64,000 nt of DNA from Caulobacter sp. (GCA_029866155.1 JARWZW010000018.1:1-64000); one strand, 5' to 3'. Shown: positions 16,357 through 25,384, counted from the stretch's first letter. Notes: generated from the sequence alone by a model not told the origin. Made by a program: numbers and translations.

Positions 16357-16950
16357 ATGAAGGCCCTCGCCTGTTTCCTTTTTCTGGCCCTGTCGGGCGC
16401 CGGCCTTTCCGAACCGGCGCATGCGGCGGAACGGACGCTAGGACGCCAGGGCCTGATCGACCTGGCCCGCAGCAATCGAATGCTCTGCAACCAATGGCGA
16501 GCCCGCGATGGCAGCTGCGAGGATGTGGGCTATCTTGAAATGCTGGGTGAGCAGGAGGTTCGCCAGACCTATCGCTTCCGTCTGTCCATGGAACCAGACC
16601 TCGAGGTCATCGTTCGTGAAACAGCACAGCTGGACGGTGACGCCCTTTGTTCGGTGTTCAGCCTGGACGACATCGAAATCTCGGTCCTCGCCGACGGCGG
16701 TCCGGCATCCCAGGAGCAGTCGCTGGCGATCACCCTGCTCTACCGGGAATCCCTGGCCGAGTATGAAGGCAAGAAGGCCTGCGAGACCTATTACAAGGAC
16801 TCTGCGACTGGAGATCTCCGCACTGTGGTGACCGTGGACGGAGAAATGGCCCCGACCCTGGACAATGTCTATCGGCTGTTGGGCCCGGAAGACCGCATCC
16901 ATCTGCGGCCCGTCAATTCCGGCCAGGACCCCAAGAGACAGGACATCTGA
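16357..16950 (+). CDS. Secreted protein of unknown function
   Basis: A 197-residue protein with a signal peptide (MKALACFLFLALSG..., cleavage probably after AHA near residue 23). The mature part has paired cysteines (MLCNQW and GSCEDVG; DALCSVF and KACETYY), suggesting disulfides in the periplasm. I recognise no domain. The ribosome-binding site is weak (GAAAG in a C-rich tract). The downstream nitroreductase begins five bases after its stop, so the two are probably co-transcribed. Confidence 0.7.
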   Translation: MKALACFLFLALSGAGLSEPAHAAERTLGRQGLIDLARSNRMLCNQWRARDGSCEDVGYLEMLGEQEVRQTYRFRLSMEPDLEVIVRETAQLDGDALCSVFSLDDIEISVLADGGPASQEQSLAITLLYRESLAEYEGKKACETYYKDSATGDLRTVVTVDGEMAPTLDNVYRLLGPEDRIHLRPVNSGQDPKRQDI

Positions 16951-16954
16951 CGCC

Positions 16955-17575
16955 TTGACCCCGACCGTTCCAGCCGCACCCGAGTTTGGCCAGCCGCTTC
17001 CCCAGGCCCCCTCACAGGCGGTGATCGACTTCCTGGCGAACCGCCGATCTTCCTCGGCTGTCACGCTTGCTGCGCCGGGCCCCGATAAGGAGCAGCTGGC
17101 AGACATGCTTCGCCTCGCCGCCCGGACGCCGGACCATGGCAAACTGGCCCCGTGGCGGTTCGTCATCCTGCGAGACGCCGCCAAGGTCTCGTTCGCAGAG
17201 GGGCTCGAGGCTATCGCCCGGGACCGGCCCGATGCGGGCAAACTCGCCGCCAAGCTCGTCAAGTTGAAGGCTCCGCCCTTGGCTGTCGCCGTGATCTTCT
17301 CGCCGCGGCCCGGCGACATCCCCATCTGGGAACAGACGCTTTCAGCCGGCGCGGTCTGCATCCTGCTGCTGCAGGCAGCCTCAGCCATGGGGTTTGGCGG
17401 CAACTGGATCACCGACTGGTATGCCTATGACCCCCAGGCCCGCAGCCTGCTCGGACTGGGGCCGGACGAACAGTTGGCCGGCTATGTCCTGTTGGGAACA
17501 GCCACCGAGCCGCCGTCCGAACGGATCCGGCCCGATGTCGAGGCCCTGACCCTGGTCTGGACGCCGGCCGGATGA
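16955..17575 (+). CDS. Nitroreductase family protein, YdjA-like
   Basis: An approximately 206-residue flavin nitroreductase. NRRSS near residue 29 is the FMN-binding start, ARTPDHGKLAPWRFVIL is the YdjA-type signature, and GFGGNWITDWYAYDP and LAGYVLLGTA are the later family blocks. The best start is a TTG at 16955 with AGGA about twelve bases upstream; no ATG or GTG lies nearby in the right place. The substrate is unknown. Confidence 0.85.
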   Translation: MTPTVPAAPEFGQPLPQAPSQAVIDFLANRRSSSAVTLAAPGPDKEQLADMLRLAARTPDHGKLAPWRFVILRDAAKVSFAEGLEAIARDRPDAGKLAAKLVKLKAPPLAVAVIFSPRPGDIPIWEQTLSAGAVCILLLQAASAMGFGGNWITDWYAYDPQARSLLGLGPDEQLAGYVLLGTATEPPSERIRPDVEALTLVWTPAG

Positions 17576-17646
17576 ACGGGGTTTAACTGGCGGCCCGTCC
17601 ACCGGCCCGCTACCAGAGCCCTCCTGACCTGTTTCCGGACCCTGCC

Positions 17647-18408
17647 ATGCGCCTGCAATTCGCCGCCCTGATCGCCCCTGCCGTCCTGCTCTTCACCGTC
17701 GCGGCAGCGCCTCCGCTGCCGACCTATGATCAGGTTGGTCTGCGCTGGAAAAACCCGCCCAATGTCGTTGACATGGCCAAGCAGTATCCCACCCGCGCCA
17801 AGGTCAAGAACATCGGCAAGGGTCTGGCCGAGGTATCCTGCACGGCCCGGGGCAACGGTCGCCTCGACTGCCGGACCATCAATGAGTATCCGGCCAATGT
17901 CGGGTTTGGTCAGGCGGCCCTCGACGTCATGCGCCGCACCAGCGTGGAATCCATCGATGGCCGCACCCCCGCCGGCCGCACCTTCGGGTTCCGCCTCAGG
18001 TTCGGGGCCTGGTCTGGCAAGTCCCTGCCCGACAAGTTCCAGCCGGGTCCCGGCCTGCGCTGGGCGGCATTCCCGACCATGACCGAATGGAACATGACCG
18101 GACAGGATCGCTATGAGACCTGGAAGGCGAACTTCGACTGCCAGGGACTGGCTGATGGTCGAGTCGACTGCCGGCCCTTAGGTTCTGATCCTGAGGCCCC
18201 TGCCTTTGTCCGCGCCGCCTCAGACGCCATGGCCAAGGCCCGAATCGAACGCGTTGACGGCCAGTCGCCGGAAGGCACGCGCTTCAACTGGACGGTCAGC
18301 GTCATGCGCCAGAACTGGTGCAGCCCCGGGCGGGAAGAAATCTTCCAGGGCGATGGCACTCCGGCCTCTTCGGCGCGCTGCATCCCAGGACAGGTCCAGA
18401 CCCGCTAG
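17647..18408 (+). CDS. Secreted protein with two TonB-C-like repeats
   Basis: A 253-residue protein with a signal peptide (ending near AAA at residue 21). The mature protein holds two related segments, about 55-118 and 160-225. Each has the pattern G-x-A-x-V-x-C, G-R-L/V-D-C-R, then P-x-F-x-x-A-A and a closing R-x-D-G-x-(T/S)-P-x-G/E-T/R-F block. This resembles the C-terminal domain of alphaproteobacterial TonB proteins, but no transmembrane-anchored proline-rich TonB linker is present. The function is unknown; a periplasmic binding role is an inference. It stands alone upstream of the first repeat element. Confidence 0.65.
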   Translation: MRLQFAALIAPAVLLFTVAAAPPLPTYDQVGLRWKNPPNVVDMAKQYPTRAKVKNIGKGLAEVSCTARGNGRLDCRTINEYPANVGFGQAALDVMRRTSVESIDGRTPAGRTFGFRLRFGAWSGKSLPDKFQPGPGLRWAAFPTMTEWNMTGQDRYETWKANFDCQGLADGRVDCRPLGSDPEAPAFVRAASDAMAKARIERVDGQSPEGTRFNWTVSVMRQNWCSPGREEIFQGDGTPASSARCIPGQVQTR

Positions 18409-18412
18409 GGCC

Positions 18413-18493
18413 TGTTCCGACAATCGCGAAACGGCTATCGGATCGCGACATGCTCTGACACTCTGACTCAGAGCCTGTTTTTGCGGATTGATC
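18413..18493 (+). repeat. Dispersed ~70-80 nt repeat, copy 1
   Basis: From TGTTCCGA (18413) through GCGAA, CGG, TCGGA, GCTCT, to CAGAGCCTGTTTTT (ending at 18482) and a following GATC, this copy aligns without gaps over 70 bases with the copy at 19067-19136. Both are in the same orientation and they flank queF. Both contain inverted motifs (TTCCGA and TCGGA; GCTCT and AGAGC). Such elements are dispersed repeats in Caulobacterales-like and Rhizobiales genomes; the copy number here is unknown. Confidence 0.7.
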
Positions 18494-18592
18494 GTTCCGA
18501 TCATGACGGAAGAGGCTCAAGACGCCGAGGCAAGAGGCAAAGCGCAGTCCAGCTTGCCCTGGCCTCCGGTCGTCTTCCCGGCAAGAGACGGG

Positions 18593-19048
18593 TTAGCCCC
18601 GACCCCGATAGGGCGCGACGCCCTGGTCCGGCAGCCAGAGGCCGTCCGGGGCCGGACCGCTTTGCCAGAAGACGTCAATTGGGATGCCGCCCCGCGGGTA
18701 CCAGTATCCGCCGATCCGCAGCCATCGCGGCTGGGCGGTTTCGAACAGTCGCCGACCGACGGCTACGGTGCAGTCCTCATGAAAAGCGCCGTGGTTGCGG
18801 AACGAGGCCAGATACAGCTTCAACGACTTGGATTCCACCAGCCAGTCGGCCGGGGCGTAGTCGATCACCAGATGGGCGAAGTCTGGCTGTCCGGTCACCG
18901 GGCAGAGGGATGTGAACTCGGGAGCCGTGAACCTCGCCAAGTATAGCGTGTCGGCCTGGGGATTGGGCACACGTTCCAGCACCGCTGCTTCCGGGCTTTC
19001 GGGCGTCGCGGAGATACGACCAAGCTGGGTCAGTTGAGTTTCCTGCAT
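18593..19048 (-). CDS. queF: NADPH-dependent preQ0 reductase
   Basis: A 151-residue QueF (single T-fold type), which reduces 7-cyano-7-deazaguanine to preQ1 in queuosine synthesis. The nucleophile is Cys49 in [15 protein letters not shown], with Asp56 as the acid. [20 protein letters not shown] (residues 72-91) is the QueF signature with Glu91 for substrate binding. No other queuosine gene lies in the window. It is a single gene bracketed by two repeat elements in the gaps on either side. Confidence 0.95.
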   Translation of the reverse strand: MQETQLTQLGRISATPESPEAAVLERVPNPQADTLYLARFTAPEFTSLCPVTGQPDFAHLVIDYAPADWLVESKSLKLYLASFRNHGAFHEDCTVAVGRRLFETAQPRWLRIGGYWYPRGGIPIDVFWQSGPAPDGLWLPDQGVAPYRGRG

Positions 19049-19060
19049 CGCCGGCGCTTT

Positions 19061-19148
19061 AGAGCATGTTCCGATAGGTGTGAAGCGGATTTCGGACCGA
19101 AGAAGGCTCTAACGTTTTGATTCAGAGCCTGTTTTTCTACTCCGATCA
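19061..19148 (+). repeat. Dispersed ~70-80 nt repeat, copy 2
   Basis: This is the longer-preserved partner of the element at 18413. It begins AGAGCATGTTCCGA, contains GTGAAGCGG, TTCGGACCGA and GGCTCTAACG, and ends in CAGAGCCTGTTTTT and CCGATCAG. The 70-base core aligns with copy 1 without indels. It lies in the queF upstream gap and so may also carry part of the queF promoter. Confidence 0.7.
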
Positions 19149-19258
19149 GCTCAGGCGCGACAGGAGACGCTCCGGACCTCCTCCCGGATAGGGACAAGGG
19201 CCTGTTCACGCGCTATCTGGTCTACAGACGCACAACAACAGGTCCAGGGAGCGACAGG

Positions 19259-20062
19259 ATGGCGGGCAAGGATTTCAATAACTACGTCGTGCTGGTGACC
19301 GGAGCCTCGACGGGCCTAGGGCGCGCCATCGCCGTGGAAGTCGCCGAACGCGGGGCCAGCGTGGTGATCATCAACTATGCCCGCAGCGAGGAAGAGGCCA
19401 AGGAAACCGCCCGGCTGGTCGAGGCCCATGGAGCAGAGGCCGTCCTGGCCCAGGGCGATGTCGCGGATGACGATGCCTGCAAGGCCATTGCGGCGGCCGC
19501 AGAACCCTTCGGACGGATTGACGCCCTGTTCAACAACGCCGGCATGACCAAGTTCGCGCCCGACCATTCCGATCTGGATGCGGTCAACAGCGAAGATTTC
19601 CTGCGGCTCTATGCGGTCAATGTGGTCGGAGCCTTCCAGATGATCCGGGCCTGCCGCAGCCTGCTCGAAGCAGCCCCGGCGCCGGGAGCAGTGGTCAACA
19701 CCTCTTCAATCGCCGCCGTCACCGGCATCGGCTCTTCAGTTCCTTATGCAGCCTCCAAGGGGGCCATGACGACCATGACCCTGTCCATGGCGCGGTCCCT
19801 GGCGCCGCGCATCCGCGTCAATGCTGTCTGCCCGGGCTTCATCGACACCCCTTGGTTCGGCAAGTCCATGCCGGCCCAGTCTGTCGAACGGCTTCGGCAG
19901 GGAACCGCCAACGCCACCCCGCTCAAGGTCGCCTCCAATGCAGAAGACATCGCCGGAGCCGCTGTTTTCCTCGCGGCTCCAGCCTCTCGTCATGTCACGG
20001 GAGAGACTTTGCTGGTCGACGCAGGAACACACCTTGGCTTCGCCTCCCTTTCGATGCGATGA
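19259..20062 (+). CDS. SDR family oxidoreductase
   Basis: A 267-residue classical short-chain dehydrogenase/reductase. The NAD(P)-binding motif is TGASTGLG at about residues 15-22, NNAG follows at about 92, the catalytic Ser is in NTSSIA and the YxxxK pair is in PYAASKGAM. CPGFIDTPWF and the C-terminal VTGETLLVDAG are standard blocks. A basic or acidic selector for NADPH versus NADH is not clear by eye. The substrate is unknown. A hairpin after the gene may terminate it. Confidence 0.9.
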   Translation: MAGKDFNNYVVLVTGASTGLGRAIAVEVAERGASVVIINYARSEEEAKETARLVEAHGAEAVLAQGDVADDDACKAIAAAAEPFGRIDALFNNAGMTKFAPDHSDLDAVNSEDFLRLYAVNVVGAFQMIRACRSLLEAAPAPGAVVNTSSIAAVTGIGSSVPYAASKGAMTTMTLSMARSLAPRIRVNAVCPGFIDTPWFGKSMPAQSVERLRQGTANATPLKVASNAEDIAGAAVFLAAPASRHVTGETLLVDAGTHLGFASLSMR

Positions 20063-20135
20063 GTCGTCAAATTCAGTTACAAGACTTTAAGCAACCGCCT
20101 CTTGCTTCCAGTCGGTGTTTCATGGTCTTTTGAAT

Positions 20136-20160
20136 CGCCCAAATGATGGGCGAGGGGTTT
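20136..20160 (+). terminator. Hairpin downstream of the SDR gene
   Basis: CGCCC (20136-20140) and GGGCG (20148-20152) pair around a seven-base loop, followed by AGGGGTTTT. The stem is short, so this is only a moderate intrinsic-terminator candidate, 73 bases after the SDR stop and well before the porin gene. Confidence 0.5.
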
Positions 20161-20330
20161 TCAGGCCGCTTAATTTTCTATCAATAGCGCGTCTGGTGGG
20201 GCTGCAACGTTTGTCCCGGTTCTCGTTCGGACCGCCCACGCTCAATCTGGCCTCGACTTCCGATCGAAGAGACGGGGGCGACGCTGGGCGCCGATCGAGT
20301 GCGCATTGCGCCAAACAAAAGGGGATAGTG

Positions 20331-21020
20331 ATGAAATTCTGGAAACTGGCTCTCTGCGGCGCTGCGGCGTCTCTGGCCATCACGGGCGCTGCGGCTGCCC
20401 AGGACGATAGCGGCGTTTCGTTCTCGTACAATGCCGGTATCGCGTCCGACTACGTGTTCCGCGGCATCAGCCAGACCGACAGCGAGCAGCTGTTCGGCGG
20501 CATCGATATGTCGGCGGGCATGGTCTATGCGGGCGGCTGGCTGTCCAACGTCGACTTCGGCGACGGCACCGACGCCGAGCTGGACCTCTATGTCGGCGTG
20601 AAGCCGGAACTGGGCCCGGTGACCCTGGATCTGGCCGCGATCTATTACGGCTACATCGGCGAAGCCAAGAACGCCGACTATGAATACGCCGAACTGAAGG
20701 CTGCCGGATCGATCCCGGTCGGCCCCGCCACTGTCGGCGCCGCCGCCTACTACTCGCCGGAATTCTTCGGCAACACCGGTCAGGCCACCTACTACGAAGT
20801 CAATGGCTCCTGGGCCATCAATGACAAGTGGTCGGTTGGCGGCGCCGTCGGCGAACAGCTCATCGAGAGCGCTGCTGACTACACCACCTGGAACGTTGGC
20901 CTGGGCTGGGCTCCGGTCGAGCACGTCGCGTTCGATCTGCGCTACAGCGACAGCGATCTGGACTGCGCCATCTACTGCGGTGAAAAGGTCGTCCTGACCC
21001 TGAAGACCGTTTGGCCGTAG
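20331..21020 (+). CDS. TorF-family outer-membrane porin
   Basis: A 229-residue predicted beta-barrel. The signal peptide ends near AAAAQ (residue 24). Then comes the TorF hallmark SYNAGIASDYVFRGISQTD, followed by alternating strands rich in Gly, Tyr and Asp (LDLYVGVKPELG, IYYGYIGE, YYSPEFFG). The ending KTVWP is compatible with an outer-membrane C terminus. GGGGATAG before the ATG serves as the ribosome-binding site. The 268-base upstream region carries no other gene; the promoter is not obvious. Confidence 0.87.
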   Translation: MKFWKLALCGAAASLAITGAAAAQDDSGVSFSYNAGIASDYVFRGISQTDSEQLFGGIDMSAGMVYAGGWLSNVDFGDGTDAELDLYVGVKPELGPVTLDLAAIYYGYIGEAKNADYEYAELKAAGSIPVGPATVGAAAYYSPEFFGNTGQATYYEVNGSWAINDKWSVGGAVGEQLIESAADYTTWNVGLGWAPVEHVAFDLRYSDSDLDCAIYCGEKVVLTLKTVWP

Positions 21021-21072
21021 GCTGAACCGCTCACCAGACACAGGCCCGTTTTCTATCCGGGCTGATGTTCGG

Positions 21073-21104
21073 AAAGCCGTTGCGGACCTCCGCAGCGGCT
21101 TTTT
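21073..21104 (+). terminator. Intrinsic terminator after the TorF porin gene
   Basis: AAAGCCG and CGGCTTT enclose an inner stem TGCGG/CCGCA with a four-base loop, followed by TT. The stem is long and ends in a run of five T residues (21100-21104). It lies 53 bases after the porin stop. Confidence 0.85.
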
Positions 21105-21156
21105 CGTGTCGGCCATCCCCTTGCCGCAAGGCGGAAAGGGTCGTTATCGGTGAACC

Positions 21157-22344
21157 ATGGACAGTTTCGCCAGCCTGATCGCACCTATTACCCCGGAGCA
21201 GTTCTTTTCCGACTATTATGGGAAAAGGCCGCTTCATGTGGCGGCGACGGACGGGAACCGACAGCGCCTGCTGGACTGGCCGGGGCTGAACGCACTTCTG
21301 TCGGTGTCGTCCACCTGGACAGAAGCCCGACTCAAAATGTTCATCGAGGGCCGCCGGATTGCCCCTGAACACTATTGCGACCGGGTCCAGACGATCGATG
21401 GCGAACAGAGCCGGGTCAATCCACGCAAGGTCCAGGTCTTCCTGTCCATGGGCGCCAGCCTGGTCGCCAATCTGGTCGAGACCCTCACGCCTGAACTGAG
21501 GGCTATGGCCAGGATGCTGGAGCGGGAGTTGGTCGGCCTGACAGCTGCCAACATCTACTGCTCGTTCGGGGGTAAACGGGCCTTCAACAGTCACTACGAC
21601 TCGCACGAAGTGTTCGCGATCCACACCGAGGGAGAGAAGGTCTGGCAACTGTACGAGGGCAGAGCCGACAACCCCGTCTCCGCGCCGCCCGACCACCCCG
21701 ACCTCCAACGGTCTCTCGACCGACAAAAGGGCCGCCTGTTGCAGTCGGTCATCATGCGGCCCGGAGACCTGCTCTACATTCCACGAGGCCAGTTTCACGA
21801 CGCCCTGGCCAGCAGCGAAGCGTCCCTGCATGTCACGTTCTCCGTCGAGCCCCGCAACGGTCGGGTGCTGCTTCGCCTCCTCGAACAGGAGTGTCTCAAT
21901 GACAGCGCCTTTCGCGCCTACCTCCCCCGCGCCGAAGCGGACGGCGGGGCAGCCCTGCAGGCGCATCTGGCAGACCTCGCGGAGCGCCTGAAGGCCATGC
22001 TGACCGCCCCGGCCTTCGTTTCCGAGGTTGTGGAGATGCAGCAGGCCATCCGGGGCGAACTGACAGAATACGACCTGCCCAATACCAAGTCCTTGACGGC
22101 CTATGCCTTGGCGCCGGGCCAGCCAACCGAGATCACCCGTTCGGCTGAAGGCTGGATCATGCGAACGCGCACCGGGGTAATCCCTCTGAACGGCGTGCAA
22201 AAGGCCGCAGCTTGGCTGATGGGACGCCCCGCCTTCACGACAGAAGAGCTTTCAGCCTGGTTTCCCCTGGCCGATCCTGCGCTTTTGGACGCCCTGGTCG
22301 GGAATCTTGTCCGGGCCGGCGTGATCGTCCCCCGGGGGCAATAA
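21157..22344 (+). CDS. JmjC/cupin-8 domain protein, ribosomal-oxygenase-like
   Basis: A 395-residue 2-oxoglutarate/Fe(II) oxygenase-type protein. The iron ligands are His146 and Asp148 in NSHYDSHEVF and His214 in IPRGQFHDAL. A winged-helix-like C-terminal part (about 300-395) follows, as in the RoxA/YcfD ribosomal protein hydroxylases. PITPEQFFSDYYGKRPLHV at the N terminus is the usual entry of this family. The target protein is not known. The gene is preceded by the porin terminator and is probably monocistronic. Confidence 0.85.
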   Translation: MDSFASLIAPITPEQFFSDYYGKRPLHVAATDGNRQRLLDWPGLNALLSVSSTWTEARLKMFIEGRRIAPEHYCDRVQTIDGEQSRVNPRKVQVFLSMGASLVANLVETLTPELRAMARMLERELVGLTAANIYCSFGGKRAFNSHYDSHEVFAIHTEGEKVWQLYEGRADNPVSAPPDHPDLQRSLDRQKGRLLQSVIMRPGDLLYIPRGQFHDALASSEASLHVTFSVEPRNGRVLLRLLEQECLNDSAFRAYLPRAEADGGAALQAHLADLAERLKAMLTAPAFVSEVVEMQQAIRGELTEYDLPNTKSLTAYALAPGQPTEITRSAEGWIMRTRTGVIPLNGVQKAAAWLMGRPAFTTEELSAWFPLADPALLDALVGNLVRAGVIVPRGQ

Positions 22345-22465
22345 CCAATCCTGAAGGAACAGCCCGCCCTTGGGTGGCAGGCTGCGCCCTCCACCTGCAA
22401 GCTTGCTCCGTCAGGCCTTATTTGGTTCTGTCGCGAACTCTTCAAGAAACCCCGGGGACCTCCAT

Positions 22466-23794
22466 ATGGCCAGCTTGGCCGACAGACAGATCGACGCTGC
22501 GCGCGCCATCATTCCGCTGATCGCGGAACATCTGAAGGGCGACCTGTCGATCCGTCTTTGGAACGGTGACGTGCTCCCGCTGGGTGAAGGCGCCCGCAGC
22601 GATCTGTGCATCACGATCAAATCGCCCAATACGGCCAGGCGGCTGATGACCAAGCCGGGCCTGATGACCGTCTTCGAACTTTTCGCCAGCGGCGATATCG
22701 GTGTTGAGGGCGGAAGCCCGGTCGATGCTGCTGACCGCCTGGAGCATCAGAATGTCGTCAGGCTGGCGAAGCGGGTCGACAAATGGAAACTGGCGCGCAT
22801 GGCCTGGCCTTTCCTGCTGGCGCGAGAACCCACTGCCGAGCAACTGGCCGCCTTTGACACCTCCCGGGTCGCGGCAGCATTCGAGGGGGGGCGTAACGAC
22901 AAGGACCTGATCGACTTCCATTACGATGTCTCAAACGCCTTCTATGCGATGTTTCTCGACAGGGAGATGGTCTACTCGACAGGCTATTTCCCGCATCCGG
23001 ACGCCAGTCTGGACGAGGCCCAGCGTGTAAAGCTGGACCTGATCTGTCGTAAACTGCAGCTGGCCCCGGGGCATCATCTGCTGGATATCGGCTGTGGTTG
23101 GGGTGGGCTGGCGGTACATGCCGCAGTCCACTTCGGAGCGACCGTTCACGGCGTGACCCTGTCCCAGGCCCAGTTTGACTACGCCACCGACAAGGTGGCC
23201 CGGCTCGGATTGCAGGACCGCATCAAGATCGAATTACGAGACTACCGCTCGGTGACGGGTTCCGCGATCTATGACGCCATAGCCCAGGTCGAGATGTTCG
23301 AGCATGTCGGGATCGACAACCACGAAAGACATTTCGACGATATTCGAAGGCTGTTGAAACCCCAGGGCATGCACTTCCATCAGGCCACCGTCCGGCGGGT
23401 CGATCGGGATATCTCCGAGTTCCGAAAAGTTCGGCCGACCATGGAAGTGATTACGCGTTACATCTTCCCGGGCGGCGAACTGGACTATATCGGCCTGACC
23501 GTCACCAACCTGGGACGCCTTGGGTTCGAGGTGCAAGATGTTGAAAACATGCGGGAACACTACCGCATGACCCTCCGGCTCTGGGCTCAGCGGCTTTATG
23601 CCAACATGGAGGCCGCTTGCCAGGAGATCGGCGTTTCCCGCACTCGAATGTGGTTGCTCTATCTGACCCTGTTCGCCCACGGCTTCAAACTCGGCTACGT
23701 CCTTTGCTATCAGGTCGTCGCCTCGCGAGGGGATCTCGGCCAGTCTCGAATGCCCCTTACCCGTGACCATTTGAAGGTCTCGAGCAACGCCTGA
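22466..23794 (+). CDS. cfa: Cyclopropane-fatty-acyl-phospholipid synthase family methyltransferase
   Basis: A 442-residue SAM-dependent enzyme that adds a methylene group across double bonds of membrane phospholipid acyl chains. The SAM-binding motif is LLDIGCGWGG at residues 205-214. Also visible are the Cfa blocks DFHYDVSNAFYAMFLD and MVYSTGYFPHPDASLDEAQ, and QVEMFEHVGIDNH. An N-terminal SCP2-like lead (IRLWNGDVLPLGEG) is present. The start at 22466 precedes the region of similarity; upstream codons in frame show none. The exact product could be a related methylated or cyclopropane lipid. Confidence 0.88.
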   Translation: MASLADRQIDAARAIIPLIAEHLKGDLSIRLWNGDVLPLGEGARSDLCITIKSPNTARRLMTKPGLMTVFELFASGDIGVEGGSPVDAADRLEHQNVVRLAKRVDKWKLARMAWPFLLAREPTAEQLAAFDTSRVAAAFEGGRNDKDLIDFHYDVSNAFYAMFLDREMVYSTGYFPHPDASLDEAQRVKLDLICRKLQLAPGHHLLDIGCGWGGLAVHAAVHFGATVHGVTLSQAQFDYATDKVARLGLQDRIKIELRDYRSVTGSAIYDAIAQVEMFEHVGIDNHERHFDDIRRLLKPQGMHFHQATVRRVDRDISEFRKVRPTMEVITRYIFPGGELDYIGLTVTNLGRLGFEVQDVENMREHYRMTLRLWAQRLYANMEAACQEIGVSRTRMWLLYLTLFAHGFKLGYVLCYQVVASRGDLGQSRMPLTRDHLKVSSNA

Positions 23795-23801
23795 ACAGTT
23801 T

Positions 23802-24011
23802 CTATCGTGACATCCAGGGCTTGGACTTGGACGATGAATGGGCCGCCGCCGCCTGCTCCCTCTGGAACCTGCCGCCCCGGGGGGGCTTGGGCTTGGCGTC
23901 GATGGCGGCCTTCTTCAGCCTGAGGGCCTTCTGGATCGGAGTCTCGCCCGAAGGGTCGCCTTCCCCGTCTGAAGACGATGGCGTGTCTGGCTCTGCGGCT
24001 CGGTCGGTCAT
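23802..24011 (-). CDS. Small conserved basic protein of unknown function
   Basis: A 69-residue protein with an acidic, low-complexity N-terminal third and a conserved C-terminal part: PIQKALRLKKAAIDAKPKPP, then GGRFQREQAAAA and the ending SKSKPWMSR. Short alphaproteobacterial proteins with the same KPWMxR ending are common. The basic C terminus suggests nucleic-acid or ribosome contact, but this is a guess. It ends seven bases from the convergent cfa stop. Confidence 0.8.
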   Translation of the reverse strand: MTDRAAEPDTPSSSDGEGDPSGETPIQKALRLKKAAIDAKPKPPRGGRFQREQAAAAHSSSKSKPWMSR

Positions 24012-24060
24012 GGTCTTGATCCTCTCAGGGCGCAGGACTGCCCAATCATCTGCAGGGTCT

Positions 24061-24144
24061 TGGTAGGGACGGTGGGACTCGAACCCACACGGATTACTCC
24101 AACGGATTTTAAGTCCGCTGCGTCTACCATTCCGCCACGTCCCC
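24061..24144 (-). tRNA. tRNA-Leu (anticodon TAA)
   Basis: The minus strand reads an 84-base class II tRNA with an encoded CCA. GGGGACG at the 5' end pairs with CGTCCCT (first pair G-T), the anticodon loop is CTTAAAA giving TAA, a variable arm follows (TTGGAGTAATCC), and the T arm is GTGGG-TTCGAGT-CCCAC. It reads Leu codons UUA/UUG. Confidence 0.96.
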
Positions 24145-24204
24145 TCGCCCCCTGTAGACGCCGCGGCCGGCGGAAATTCAAGCGGGGTCAGACCCTGGAC
24201 TGGC

Positions 24205-24525
24205 TCAGCCGCCGATTCCGCCCTGGCTGCTGCGCAGGGCGTCGGCCTCGCCCGGCGTGCTGCGGGTTGGATCCAGAAAGTCGTCGGCCTTATCCTTCAG
24301 CCTCTGGCGTTCAGCGGCCGTCATGCAGATCTTCTGCGGCCGGTTGGAGCCGACCACATGCTCGCGCTTGCAGATGAGCCGGTTGGGATCATCGATGCCA
24401 GGCTTTGCAGGCGCGGGCGGCGTCGATACCGCAGGCGCCGGGGGAGCCGCCGGGGACGCATCGCCAGACTGGGCCGCTCCGGCCAACAGAAGAAGCGAGG
24501 CAGAGGCTGCGAGGATCATGGGCAT
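24205..24525 (-). CDS. Small secreted protein with Cys pair
   Basis: A 106-residue protein with a signal peptide (MPMILAASASLLLLAGAAQ), a proline/alanine-rich linker (about 24-42), and a short conserved core NRLICKREHVVGSNRPQKICMTAAER with two cysteines. This core is recurrent in small exported proteins of Caulobacterales and Sphingomonadales. The function is unknown. It lies 42 bases downstream of the CinA-like gene on the same strand and may be co-transcribed. Confidence 0.75.
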   Translation of the reverse strand: MPMILAASASLLLLAGAAQSGDASPAAPPAPAVSTPPAPAKPGIDDPNRLICKREHVVGSNRPQKICMTAAERQRLKDKADDFLDPTRSTPGEADALRSSQGGIGG

Positions 24526-24567
24526 GGAACAGTCTCGGCGGGGGCGGTTGCAAGGTCCAGAGAGCCG

Positions 24568-25335
24568 TCAGGCCCCCTCGCTGTCAAGCACTGTGATGGC
24601 GTTGACGCCGGCCGCCTCGAGGGCGGCGATGAGATCGACCTGGGCCGCCTCGATCATCGCCGCATCACGCCCGCGAATGACAAGCTGGCTGCCATAGCCG
24701 GCGGGTGAAAAGAACGGATAGCTGCCCATGGAGAGGTCCGGATAGGCCTTGGCTGTCGCCTCCAGCGGAAAGGCCATGACTCCCTCGCCAAAACCCTCGA
24801 TCCGCAGGGTGCGGGAAATGACCACCACGCCGCTGCGCAGGCGATGGCCGATATCCTCCAGCATGCCCCGCATGATGGTCGGCACTCCGGCCAGGACAAA
24901 GACATTGCCGATCTGGAAACCGGGCGGACCCTGGACCGGGTTCTTCACAAGGCTGCCGCCCTCCGGCACCCGGGCCATGCGCCGGCGGGCGGCGTTCAGT
25001 TCACCGCTCCAGCGGGACTGCATCATCTCGATGATGTCGGGATGTTCATAGAGGGGAAGGTCAAAGGCCTTGGCCACACAGTCAGCGGTGATGTCGTCAT
25101 GGGTCGGGCCAATGCCGCCGGTGGTGAAGAGATAGTCGTAGCGCGCCCGCAGGCTGTTCACCGCGGCCACGATCTCCGCCTCCACATCACCGACCACCCG
25201 GGCCTCGGCCAGGTCGACCCCGTGGGTCCCCAGGAATTTGGCGATGGAATTGAGGTTGGTGTCCTGGGTGCGGCCCGACAGGATCTCGTCGCCGATGATC
25301 AGCACGGCCGCCGTCACGGGGGTGGGGTTGGCCAT
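24568..25335 (-). CDS. Competence/damage-inducible protein A (CinA N-terminal) type
   Basis: A 255-residue protein with the MoCF_biosynth (molybdopterin-binding) fold of Cin[18 protein letters not shown] at residues 11-27, [13 protein letters not shown] near 90 and [13 protein letters not shown] near 166 are characteristic. The C-terminal nicotinamide-nucleotide amidohydrolase domain of full CinA is absent, so this is the short form. Likely roles are nucleotide-sugar or NAD-pathway pyrophosphatase activity; the precise function is uncertain. Confidence 0.88.
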   Translation of the reverse strand: MANPTPVTAAVLIIGDEILSGRTQDTNLNSIAKFLGTHGVDLAEARVVGDVEAEIVAAVNSLRARYDYLFTTGGIGPTHDDITADCVAKAFDLPLYEHPDIIEMMQSRWSGELNAARRRMARVPEGGSLVKNPVQGPPGFQIGNVFVLAGVPTIMRGMLEDIGHRLRSGVVVISRTLRIEGFGEGVMAFPLEATAKAYPDLSMGSYPFFSPAGYGSQLVIRGRDAAMIEAAQVDLIAALEAAGVNAITVLDSEGA

Positions 25336-25384
25336 GGCTCAGATCTTTCCTTGCTTTGGAATGTATCCCGGACTTAGAGCGGCC

